A stretch of DNA of 64,000 nt from Pontederia crassipes. Its lineage: Eukaryota; Streptophyta; Magnoliopsida; Commelinales; Pontederiaceae. The notes under the pieces are model-generated. The model searched no databases, was not told where the DNA came from, and saw only the letters and a list, made by a program, of their open reading frames with translations. The stretch is taken from the NCBI GenBank assembly GCA_030549335.1, contig CM060198.1, positions 46,279,353-46,343,352 of the forward strand, written 5' to 3'. A program made the position numbers and the translations under genes. Shown piece after piece: positions 44,931 to 56,098 of this stretch. The first letter of the stretch is position 1, and the number at the start of each line of letters is the position of its first letter.

Positions 44931-46011
44931 ATGAAGACTTCGGTCATCGCCCTTGCGGCGGCGGTTGCTGTCACCATAGCCATCGCCCTTGATGCTGGGG
45001 AAGCTTTCGGTATCGCCACATCTTTGGCTGTTGTCGTCCCCACGGACGACACCTCCGTCGCCATCGTGTGCGGCATCCTCGCGTCTAAGCTACCCAGAAG
45101 CATCCAATGCTCGGCCATTACAAGAAACGGTGATGTCAAGGCATTTGACTTACTCCCGAACGTCACCTTCGTCTCCATATCCAGCGGGCGTGACTCCATC
45201 GTCGGATCGCACAGATTTTTCATGCTGGAGACACGCTCGCATCTCAGAAAGCTCCGTTGCCGCGAATCACATTTTGCAGAACTCCTACGATAAACATGTC
45301 GACGATCTCAGGGATCTCGTCGTCGACGAGGACGAGATCAGCGCCGCCTACAAAAGAAACGCATCAGTCGCACTTTGGCACATGAACTCGAGCATCCCCA
45401 CCACAATCCCCGGAAAGTTTCGCTCTCTCACCTCCGGTGCGGGGTTCTTCTGCGCCATCGATGAGTATGACGTAGTCGCTTGCTGGGGCCCCAATGCTCG
45501 ATATATTTTCCCAGTCTTCGAGGGCGAGAGCATGTCCATCATCTCATCCGGCGAGTCCCACGCCTGCGGAATCACCAAAGATGGCCGTATCATCTGCGGC
45601 GGAAGCAATAAATTTGGGATGTCCAGCGTTCCAGACCACCAGCCGTGGGAGTTCGTGGACCTCGCCTTGGGTGCGAACCACACTTGCGCCGTCCGGGGAC
45701 TGCCGGATCGCACGGCCATCTGCTGGGGAGGCGGAGCCGGAGCCGGAGAGTACTCTCCGACGGGTACCACGGGATTGTTGATCATGGCGGCCAATGGGGA
45801 CCTCACTTGCGGTGTGAGGTCGACCGACGGGGTGGTGCTTTGCTGGTGGGCGAGCCTGGGCGCAAACGCAGAAATCGTGGAGCTACCGCTGCGCCGGGAG
45901 GTTATTTATGGGATATGCACTCGGCCGTGCGCTTGCCATTGCGGCATTCACCAGCTGTCGGATTATTTTTGTGCCAGTACGGATGTCGTGTGCAGACGCT
46001 GCCATCCTTGA
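44931..46011 (+). pseudogene. CRINKLY4-related receptor ectodomain, frameshifted and lacking the kinase
   Basis: The ATG at 44931 gives a hydrophobic signal-like N-terminus (MKTSVIALAAAVAVTIAIAL). RCC1/CR4-type ectodomain text follows: TVCGI-like VCGILASKLPRSIQCSA, VSISSGRDSI, then after a frame change near 45213 SCWRHARISE, SGAGFFCAIDEYDVVACWG, SGESHACGITKDGRIICGG, GANHTCAVRG and AICWGGG. The end (CTRPCACHCGIHQLSDYFC, then CRRC) resembles the cysteine-rich TNFR-like segment. CR4-related kinases (CCR) continue with a membrane helix and a kinase; here a stop follows directly (46009-46011). The region is strikingly GC-rich among AT-rich repeats. It may be a gene fragment or a truncated, error-bearing gene. 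Confidence 0.65.
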
Positions 46012-46140
46012 ATATTTCGTTTCATGCCAACACGTGATCATGCATGCAGTCTCAAGTTTAATCAACGGATTTTATTGGATGTATTTACAAAGAATGTCTT
46101 TTTGTAACTTCTTTACCTTAGCTTCTAGATTATATTAAAA

Positions 46141-48144
46141 CTAGTGAAGACCATCGCGCAACGCGCGATTAAAAATAAGTTTAATATTTTTATACTTAAA
46201 TTTAAATATTTTTTTTTGTAATATTTAAATATTTATTTAACAGTTATAATTATCAAAAAAATATTTCATAACAACACGAAGTTCAAATTATGCTCATAAT
46301 TTATTTTTAAAGATATCAATATTTTTTTAAGTTGTATGTTTCGATTAGAAATAATATTATGATTAAATTATCCAGTTTTATATAATTTTGTATATGTACA
46401 TAAATGAATAATTTTGTTGTAATTGCTTTTTCAAGGTCTCTTAATTTATTCTTGGGTATTACATATGTTTAATTTTAAATCAATTGAGAATGATATAGAA
46501 TTATTTAATTATAATTGCATAAATTTGTATGCAAATGCATATAAAATTTTTCTTCTTCTTAAGCTTTTGGTGATTTTGTCTTGCATATGTTAAAATGAAC
46601 ATATGAAAGTTAGAAAAAAGAGAACATAGACAAATTAAAATAAAAAAAATTATTTGATTGAATTTCATCTTTATTATCAAAAAGCAAGTCATTGCAAGAT
46701 AGATGAAATAGAAAGTTAAAATTAAAAAGTACATGTCGTTGATGAAGCTAAAAGTATGATAAATTTGAAGAATTAAATGTACACATTAAAAAATTCTCTC
46801 CTCCCAAAATTAGAAATTGTGTAGTCACCTAAAAAGAATTATAAGTATATAATACGCAATGTTATTAGAAATTAATTTTTAATTATCAGTATATATATAT
46901 ATTAATTATTAATGTGAAATTAATGAAATAATAATTAGGGGAAAAACTTTTTGTGTGATTAAGTAATTTAATAATAAAAACTATTTACACTTATATTTAA
47001 ATATGTTATAAGACTCATCAAGAAATAAATTGCTTTATGAAATAAGAAAATAATAATAATAAAATAAAAGAAAAATATGAGATAATCACTTCAATGTACA
47101 TTTATTTAATGAACCTAACACACTATAGTGTCGTAGAACAACATTGTGATGAACATATAACATGATATACATGTACAAATAAGTTAATGATAAGATAAAT
47201 TTAAAAAATAACACCAATATAGAAAAAAACATCTAAAAGAACATATATAAGATGACATACATGTACAAATAAGTAAAGGATAAGATAAATTTAAATATTA
47301 ACATTCGAGTTAACAAAAGTTTCGTCATAATTCTTTCAATAACTTGTTATGTCCATCATCATCCTCCTGAATTGAGTAATAATATTCAAATAATTTTACC
47401 TTCTCTAATTGTTGTCATGAACAATATAATGTTGATTATTATTCACAAATTTTTTCTGTAAAAACAAAAACTAATGAAGAAAAATATGTAATAAATAAAA
47501 ATGGAGTAAGAAATAACATTCTCATCAACTAAAATCATATTTAAACTTATTAGCTCTACATCTTTTTTCAATTTTTTTGCTTCCCAAATCCTAACTATAA
47601 CTTACCAATCATCTTTAACGTTGTTAATATCACTAAGTAGTGAGTAATTCATTTTGATATAAAAAAGTCAGAGAATAAATTTGAAGAGAGAAAAAAGTCA
47701 GAGAATAAATTTGAAGAGTGGATGATCTTAAATAAAAAGAATGTAATGTGTGGAAGAAATAAGTTAAACATCTATAAATGAAATTGGTTATTACCACTGG
47801 GTAGTGAGATAGTGGGATAGTTAACATGAGTATGTGCGGAAGTTACCAAATGTATTATTTATTATGGAAAATATAATAGAAGATCATGGGAGAATTCTCA
47901 TCAGGTTATGAAAGTTATAATAGAAGATAATGGAGGAGTTAATATAAGGTCGTGGAGGGAGTTAAAAGACAATAAAGTGGTGAGGAAAGAGAGAGAATAA
48001 GATAATAATACGATTTTAAATTTTAGTTACGGGAGAGTTAGCATGAGGTTGTGGATAGGTGGTTAGAATAAATAAATAAAAATAAAAAAACAAGAATAAG
48101 ATAAGTAACAAAGGAGGAAGGAGAAGACGTCTGAAGTCTCTGGA
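46141..48144 (-). mobile_element. Probable non-autonomous Helitron, antisense
   Basis: Read on the minus strand the 3' end has a perfect 7-bp stem hairpin (atcgcgc gtt gcgcgat), then ggtcttcaCTAG at 46141, followed by host T. The opposite end is proposed at 48144, where the minus strand starts TCCAGAGACTTC after host A. The interior is AT-rich and noncoding, with small repeats: about 30 bp duplicated at 47665-47725, and an 88-bp-spaced repeat starting catgatatacatgtac near 47160 and 47250. Confidence 0.68.
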
Positions 48145-48159
48145 TTATATATATATACA

Positions 48160-48195
48160 CTAGTGAACCCTCGCATTATGTGCAATTACCTTTAA
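48160..48195 (-). mobile_element. Second Helitron-like 3' end
   Basis: CTAGtgaaccctcgcattat at 48160 has the same orientation and spacing as the 46141 end, with a weaker hairpin (cgca-tta-tgtg). The rest of the element was not delimited. Confidence 0.45.
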
Positions 48196-48253
48196 CAATG
48201 ATCAGAGATGCCTTAGTCTTAATGGTGGTTAGCTAGATTACGAAGAATCTTTG

Positions 48254-49306
48254 TGATGTATGTAAAATATAACATATAATTAGTCATGCATTTAATCACA
48301 TTTTAGTTCATTTTCATATATCATGCATTATTTTCTAACCTTATTTATTTTAATTTTATAAGAATAAAAATCTACTCAATTTCTATGTTTTCATGCAGAA
48401 AAACTAAAAGAAAAGAGTTACGAAGCCACCGGATAAAATGGCATTCAAATCGAAGTTAAAACGGGGGCAAAAATTACAAAGTTGAATATAATGGACCGTG
48501 ATAAGTCTATAACGGTCGAAACAGTAGTGGCGTTACAAGTTTGTAATGATCCGTTAAATGTCCAATTTTGTGCCAGAGACTTGTCAGAGTAATGCGTCGT
48601 AATCAGAATGTTGCAACCGTTAAAACCACACTTTTACTTCGATTTGGACACTTCCAGGATCATTATATAGTGTCACGACATGTGAAAAGTCATACTTAGA
48701 CCGTTACAAAGTTTTTACGGGGCATTACGAAGTTAGATTTCGATATTTCTTTGAATTTCTTGGGGATTTTAATTGAAGATTGAGAGTCGTATGTTATTAT
48801 TGAGGACAGATTTCAAGCTTGAAGAGGATTTTTCAGAGAAGATTGTGAAGCAACTCATTGTTTGTGTTTCGCAGTGATCTAAGGATCACGAAGGCAAAAT
48901 TAATTAAAGATTAACTCAGCGTTTGTGATCTTAAGAGTTAAGATTGTTTGACTTGCTCAATGTAGATGTAATTAATTTAAATAATCCTAATCCTTCTCAA
49001 GAACTGAATCTATTTATCATTATTATAATTCAATCATCATAATTGTTCATGCTAGTTATAAATTCTTATTTTAATCATCCATCATCCTAAGGCTCAACAC
49101 CCATTTTTTTTTATCTTTGGTTATTTAATTTTCAGCCCACTTATTTTCTATTTTTACATCACAAGTCATTTTCTTCTCTTAGTAGATTATTGAGATAATT
49201 TGATTTAACTAATTCCTTGTGCGTTCGATACTCTACTCTCTACTTTATTACTTCATACGATTAGTGCACTTGTTAGAAAATTTATTTGTTACAATTTACC
49301 GCATCA
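48254..49306 (+). repeat. Solo LTR of a Tat/Athila-like element
   Basis: It starts TGATGTATGTAAAA and ends taccgCATCA. The right part has text common in this class (gttcgatactctactctcta, gattagtgcacttg). Flanks are ctttg (left) and ctttt (right), a probable duplication with one mismatch. No tRNA-type PBS follows, so it is solo. Confidence 0.65.
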
Positions 49307-49311
49307 CTTTT

Positions 49312-50437
49312 CTCCCAAAACCTCACATATGAACCAATACAACGTGAGGGCATCTACTTCGCCAATATGATAGGCTTCTTGATTTTTATTCCTCTCACGA
49401 GTCTTTCAATCAATCAGTACATTTAATGCCAATTTTTTTTATTTATAGTTGAACATGCAAACATGAGTAGTGAGTTCTAGATGGTTTACTGTGGAAGGTT
49501 TTAGGCATCCGATATGAGGGTTGACTGTGCGATTTCTAGATGGTTGATTGATAGGTGAGACGGTCGAATGATCACATATAATAAAATTATATCACTATGG
49601 TTCAGGTTCAATCAACCAGTATGATTTGGCGATCGACCTAGAAGTTATTGAGTGGTCAACCAGCCTATTCGGCTGCCGATTGAGAGGTCTTCTGGTGAGC
49701 CATCAAACCTTCATTTTTTTGACAATAGAGATTTTTGCTACCTGCCCAAATTTTTTAGCATCCAATTTAACAAACTAACATCCATTTGAAAGAGGTTCCG
49801 ACGTGCATCTGAAAGTTATTTCGAACGTCCCAAATTGTTACAAAATGTCTCCTACATATTTTCTTTAAATCTTCAATATCGAAAGGCATCAATCAATTTG
49901 CCTCCACACTTAATATCATACATTACTCTTGTATAGGACCAAAACATGACATATTAACAAATATCTAGCATGCATAATCCTAGATTTTCATGAAAATAAG
50001 TATGGTTCTTGACTGACTTTTGTTTCAAATCTATTAATTAGCACAAGAAAACACTTGAAGGAAAATTCAAAATTCTATCATTACAGTTTCAAAGTGCTTA
50101 ATTTAATTTACAACCAATATAAGAATTCTTTTTATACCCAATTTTTCAGCTTATTTTCTCCTATTAATGATGCTTTTCTCATGTGCTCCTTCCTTTTTCT
50201 CCCTCCTTCCGAAGTACCAACTTGTCACTCCAAATACCTTCTTCCTTGCTGCAATTGTGATGCACATGTGCTCAATTTCGAGTTACAAATTCTCACTTAA
50301 GAACTTAGAACAAGAGTTTCAGAAATGAAAAAGAAAAGAGGCTTGAGAGGTATATATATGAGGTGGGTAAAAATTTGATTGGATATGAGGATCCAAAAGC
50401 TGCCATATGTCCCACACTCCCACTTACCCCTCATTTA

Positions 50438-50469
<32 letters not shown>

Positions 50470-51229
50470 TTTTTTTGCTTTTTTTCCTTGACAAATGTTA
50501 CATATCATATAAAACAAAGTATGGAGACATTAAAGTGCCTTGAAGACAACATTACAACCGCAGCGCATGGAGATATCAGAGCACTTTGAAGACATGACAA
50601 CAACCAAATTTACAAAGGATGGTTCAAAATAATAGCATAGTTTAGAGACATTAAACAAATGTAATTGAAATGTACAAATAAATTTCCATTCTGGGAGTAG
50701 TTATAGACATTTAAAGTTGACCGTTTCCATTCTTGAAGTAGTAAGGATTATGACTGAGTCATTTTACAAACTTATTTGTACATGAATTCTTAGAATAGAA
50801 GAGGTACTCCAAATTCTCTCAGTTTTGTTGTTTCCTTTTTCATTCGAGTCCTTTGCCTCTAGCTTATTTTCTTGCATATCCCATGACTTAGCTAAGAGCC
50901 GTTTTGAAACTTCAACTATTCAACAGAGATTATTCACAATAGATTTTTGTCATTTGTAGTGAACAACTAATCAACTGAGTACAACTAGAAGTCAATAAGA
51001 AAGGATGGTTGATGTTGTTCTTCACGAGCTAGTGGTCTCCTGCAATCAAACATCAAGAGAAAGGTTATCAACGAAAGTTACAGAGGATCTAGACATCATT
51101 AGGATGCCAATAAAGGAATGAATGTGCTAAAGTGAGCTGATCAAGGTCCAAGCTTCATTTGAGTAAAGATCAGTATAAAAGGATCCTCTAGTAGATGTAG
51201 CTCAGTTTTACCTCATGGTGTCAAACAAC
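49312..51229. other. Unassigned stretch with a TTC/poly-T tract
   Basis: No gene was recognised. GGTCGACC-like palindromic text occurs at 49555-49700, recalling the LTR regulatory clusters elsewhere. A (TTC)n followed by poly-T lies near 50441-50477. Confidence 0.4.
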
Positions 51230-51520
51230 TGATGAGGAATCACCTTCTACCATTGAAGCTTCGTGTTTGAGAATGAGAAATTGGGGAAAAGAGCAGAGGA
51301 ATTTATTCCACTTCTTTTCTCTTATAATTTTTACATACCTCTATAACTTTCTATTTATACTACTACACATAATAACCTAGTAACTTCTAGAAGGAACATA
51401 ATGGAAGGAAAGAAATTGAGTGACTGCTATAGTGTTAACTATCAACTATGGCTACAAACTTATATTAGAAAATTATGTGAAACATAATAGATTAACCAAC
51501 AGACGCATTAAATGTTAACA
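51230..51520 (-). repeat. Copia 3' LTR
   Basis: The minus strand runs TGTTAACATTTAATGCG to TCCTCATCA, 291 bp. It includes a tataaatag-type TATA box near 51355. A PPT (gagggggag) lies directly upstream at 51521-51530. Confidence 0.82.
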
Positions 51521-51532
51521 CTCCCCCTCAAG

Positions 51533-52927
51533 TTGGTCCGTGCAAAAGATCAACTAAGCGAACTTGCATGTCCAATAATCATGTTGTTGTTTGCTGAGGG
51601 CCTTAGTTAGAAGATCGACCAATTGTTCCTTCGAAACATGTTGTAGCTTAATAAGGTGCTACAAGTTTTTGTCCCAAACAAAGTGACAATATGCTTTTAT
51701 GTGTTTAGTTCATTCGTGGAACACCAGTTTTTCAGCGATTTGAATCACTGACATGCTATCACTACAAACAGTGGTGGAGAAGTGAAAGTCAAAGTTCTGA
51801 AAATAGTCGATCAAGCCATGTTAATTCAGCTACTGCAAGTGCTAAACTCCTATATTCTGATTCAGCTGAAGACCTGAAACTACATCTTGTTTTTATTTAT
51901 TTTTTACTTCCAAGATACTAAAGAATTGCCAAATTTTATGCAAAAGGCTGAGACTGAACGATGAGTGAAGACACATGATACCAATCACAAGATGCAATAA
52001 CATTTGTATTCTTACTTAAGATACCTTATCACCTTGAATGCGGCATCCAAATGAGATTATTTTGGACTGTACATGAATTGACTCAACAGTCTTGACAGAG
52101 CATGTGATATCTGGCATCATGTTAGTGAGATAAATCAGCTTCCTAATGATACGTTGAATCTGCTGTAGATTAGAAAGCAAAGCATCATGAACTTTGTTCT
52201 CCATCTCGCTTCTTGATAGCCTGATCATATTGATGTGTTGTACACTTACATATTTTGTTATGGAGCTGTACCAGTAGGTTTGGCTCTAGTTAAGCCAAAA
52301 TCTTGTAAAAGATCCACGATATACTTCATTTGGGTCAAGATAATTCCTTTGTCTGAGCTTAGCACCTCCGTACCCAAAAAAAATCTTAGCTGTCCAAGAT
52401 CTTTTATTTTGACTTTGGCCTGGAAAGCTTTCTTTGTTTCTTCTATTAACTTCAAACTATTTCCAATTACCAAGATATCGACATATATAAGTAGTGCAAC
52501 AAAGTATTTACTAACAGATTTTGTAAATATAGTCATTTATGAAACCAGCACTAATCAAAATTTTGTAAGCTTAATATTCCATTGTCTTGATGCTTGTTTT
52601 AATCCATATAAATAATTGTTTAGCCTACATACGTCCTTTGAATTCTTCCCCTGAACTCCATACCCTTTTGGAATAGTCATGTCTACTTCATACATATCTC
52701 ATTCAAAAAGGCATTGTTCACATCCAAATGAAAGGGAGTCCATTGATTCTGTGAAGTTGCAATCAACATTGCTATAATTGTAACAATTTATGCTACTGGT
52801 GAAAAAGTCTCTTTACAATCGATCTCTTTGGTTGTAACCTTTTTCTACTAACCTTGTCTTGTACCTCTCAACTTCATCGGTTGTTGTAAGCTTGACTTTG
52901 TAAATTCATTCATGATGCATGTAGAAT
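51533..52927 (-). pseudogene. Copia RT and RNase H, degraded, 5' part missing
   Basis: The minus strand reads KVKLTTTDEVERYKTRLV near 52890, then GYGVQGKNSKDVCRLN and LYGLKQASRQWN, then YVDILVIGNSLKLIEETKK. The catalytic YVDD is reduced to YVD. KDLGQLRFFLGTEVL and RKLIYLTNMMPDITCSV follow. The RNase H end has VSKEQLVDLLTKALSKQQHDY. Several stops and shifts are present. The frame runs up to the LTR boundary at 52927, so the upstream part was separated by that insertion. Confidence 0.85.
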
Positions 52928-53116
52928 TGATAGCGAACGTTAGCAAGTGCACTAGTCGCTCAAGTAATAAAGTGAATGAGTATAGTTATCGTTCTCACGA
53001 GGACGGTTAATAACTTAGATTTTATTTTAACCTTATTAGTTAAGAAATTAAGAACATAAATGATTTTCAGATGTGAATAAAAAGAAAATAACAAAAATAA
53101 AAGAAATGATCACTTG

Positions 53117-53478
53117 GGGTGCGTTTGGTTGCTTATACGTCACGTGATGTACGGCGGGAACTTTTGACAAAAAGTTCCCGTCGTAAAGTTCTTGCTAATT
53201 CAAGTTCTTACTAATTGCAAGAACAATCATATATTTTTTTTCCATAGGTCTAAAAATAGCTCCAAAAGTAGGTGGAGCTACTTTTAGACCTATAATTTAT
53301 TATTTTTAATAATATCATTATATATATCCAAACACCTACTAAAACTTATCTATCAAATCAACATTTTAAATCATCATCATTACACTTTTTCATCCAAACA
53401 CCAATCCAAACTTTTCTATCAAATCGATTAGTTCTCGAGAACTTACGGGAACTTAAAATCCCCAATTCAAACACAGCC
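53117..53478. mobile_element. Tourist-like MITE, 362 bp
   Basis: Ends are gggtgcgtttggttgc and caaacacagcc, an imperfect inverted repeat of the GTTTGG class. The 3-bp duplication ttg flanks both sides (53114-53116, 53479-53481). The interior contains smaller inverted stretches (gggaacttttgac/aaaaagttcccg) but no protein. Confidence 0.68.
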
Positions 53479-54323
53479 TTGGAGAAATAATGATTTGATA
53501 ATTAAGGCACCTAATTATCACCACTAGAATGTAATGAATTTTCTCAACTTAGAATTAGTTGAATCAATAACAAAGTGAATTTTCAAATTAGTTAACCAAT
53601 ATTTTAGACTTTAACTGCTATCTTATGAATAATTACAATAAATCAATCCTTTCAGTTTTTAACTTATCTAATTAATCAAAAGATGCATTCAATTGGAATT
53701 AATATTAAGGGCTTTCTCAAGTCACCTTAATAACTATACAAATTATGTCTCTTTCGATTTTTCTAATTGTGGCATGCAATAAATAAGATCAATCTTAGAA
53801 ACTATTATGAAAATAATCACTTCTTCTTAGATAGCAATCAAATCATAAATCATGGAATCAAAGGAAAGCATTAAATATGAAATTGCAATGGTATTAAAGA
53901 TTCAAATCAAACTAATATTAAAAAGATACATAAATAGGGTTCAAATAGAATGACCCTAATGAAAGAATAAATCTGATAATAATAACATCAAATCTGGAAT
54001 AAAAATGTAGGAAAAAGAAAATAAAAATTCTAGCATAGGCTAAGCGCGTCCTCTCTCGAGTTTACGATAGAGCTTCGTTGTTGCCCTCGCACTTCTCTTT
54101 CTAGGTTTCAAATCTATGCTCCAGTGATGTTTTTCTAAGTCCTCTTCTGTCTTCTTTTATAGGTTTTCTCATCTCTTAAGGAAAGAAATCGAAAATATAT
54201 TCAAAAAGTGGATAAAAATGGCTTTAAAACAACCTAACCGACCGACGTCACGGCTTTATCACGGCCATGACAGAAGGCTGTCAAGGATGAAAATTAGCCA
54301 AATTTTTGCTGGAAAATATCTTT

Positions 54324-54381
54324 GTCACGGCCGTGACAGTTTTTCTGTCACAGCCATGATAAGAACTGTCACGATCGTGAC
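54324..54381. promoter_or_regulatory. Palindromes in the Tat-like LTR
   Basis: Two 14-bp perfect palindromes, gtcacggccgtgac (54324) and gtcacgatcgtgac (54368), with a third imperfect one near 54261. Related text occurs near 55694-55735. The position in the LTR suggests a regulatory role (inference). Confidence 0.5.
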
Positions 54382-54586
54382 AGTCTTCTGAGCTATTTTA
54401 GGCCTTTTCTTGCCTTGATTTCGACGTTTTCTCATATCCTGCCATGAATAATTTTCAGACTTAGGTGGAAATCAAATCTAAATGAAATTATATGAAAACA
54501 AATCAAAACTCCTCTTTTCTAAACATAAGAACATTCTAAAATGCTAATCAAAAGACCTAAACTAATGCATGATTTTTCGTGCATCA

Positions 54587-56098
54587 AATACCCCCAAGCT
54601 TAATATTTTGCATGTCCTCAAGCAAATTTCGGATAAGGCACAATGCTCCATCACAAAATTAATACTTTTCTCTCACTGTTCTTTTACACGACTATCACCA
54701 GAATATCTATTCTCAACCAATACCCAGCCTTGCAGAATTCTTAGCATTCAAATATATCTTTCCTGCATATCTACAAATAATATTAGTCAATCTCATAAGA
54801 GTATCAATATTGAACCACAAGTCTTTAAGGAGCTTATTTTCATACTATTATCATTTTACATTTCAGCATTAATATATTTTTTTCATTTCACTTAAGAATT
54901 TAGTAATCCTCCATATTGCATAAAGTTGTCCACGTAATGGGCTTTCGATTGACGGATCCCAAAGCATATGCCCTTAAGTCGCTAGGCAAGAATCCCCTAC
55001 GGATCCAATCACCCGGACACACTAAGATTCTAGAGGATACTTTATACTTTTCAATTAACTGTTGGGGCTCAACTAGCTCTCTTATCATTCACTTTAACAT
55101 TAAAATTAATTAGCATAATTATAAGCTCCAAAAAAACTTAATGCTTTCAATAGAGATGCAATTATAATCAAGACTAACATCATAGTAAATAATAGAAAAA
55201 TTCATCATTTAAAAGCTAGTCCTTCTACTTAGCAACAAACTCAATCCAAATCCCAATACTCTGGTGATACCTGATAAAAAGAAACAGTGATTGAATTTCA
55301 TAGATTAAGCAAAAATAAACTTAAAGATAATAAGATAATAAACAAGGAGAAATGAGATGACACTTAATTTTTTTTCTTCCAAAATTTTCACAACTAGATG
55401 CATGCTAGACAAAATAAGATGATCGACTCAAAATACTAAAATAAACATGCCATGCAAATGAAACAAGACTAAGTCCCTAATACCCCCAAGCTTGAACTTG
55501 ACACTGCCTAGTGTTAGGCCTACACAAAAAAAAACTATGAAATAATAATAAAGAATGTGATAAAAATGTAAAAGGAGTAGAAACAACCTGATGATTTCTA
55601 GCTTATGACGAGCAATTAAAAAGAATCTTGGTCAAGTTGCTTCAAAGGGTGGCTCATAGGCTTCCTTCGATGCTCGAACATGCAATTTCGGATTCGTTAC
55701 GGCCATTCCAAGTGATGTTACGGTCGTTACAGTAAGGGCAGATGCAACAGAGCCGTTTCAGGTGATATCGCGATCGTTCCAATATAGTTGACCGCAGCGT
55801 GATATAGGCTTCTATGAGACAGAGATCAAACGGCTGCGACGCCTTAATGAGAGAGAGCGACACGATATGAAGAAGTATGCCTTAATGAGAGAGAGCCACG
55901 GAGAGCAAAATTGCACGGATTCCATTTTTCCATCAAAAAAATGATAAAAAAGATAAATGACAATCCTGCGATTTCATCACTTTGAAACGGCTACTTAAGC
56001 ATGAGTTTATATAAATATAAGAAGAGCGGGTGAGAGAAAGAAGTTATCTCACATAATCATCAGTGTGATAAAAGGGGTAGATTGGATGGAAAAGTTAA
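54587..56098 (-). mobile_element. Noncoding internal region next to the Tat-like LTR
   Basis: It contains text typical of this class on the minus strand (gtgtccgggtgattggatcc, gggattcttgcc) and a second cttgggggtatt motif near 55490. No open frame of interest is present. Where this element ends relative to 56098 is unclear. Confidence 0.45.

Larger units (their letters stand above)
52928..54586 (-). repeat. Tat/Athila-like 3' LTR, antisense, with nested MITE
   Basis: The minus strand runs TGATGCACGAAAAATC to TTCGCTATCA. It is preceded by attaagcttgggggtatt, the PPT context of this class, which follows a ttgaggac motif. Without the MITE the LTR is about 1.29 kb. It interrupts Copia RT at 52927. 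Confidence 0.75.

Noticed and set aside
45348-45806. Long antisense open frame over the receptor fragment
   Set aside because: It is a shadow of the GC-rich coding strand, where the CWG and cysteine pattern is clear.
51210-51229. atggtgtcaaac resembling a Met-type primer-binding site next to the Copia LTR
   Set aside because: It is on the outer side of the 3' LTR and in the wrong orientation; the coding strand and PPT show that the internal region is on the other side.
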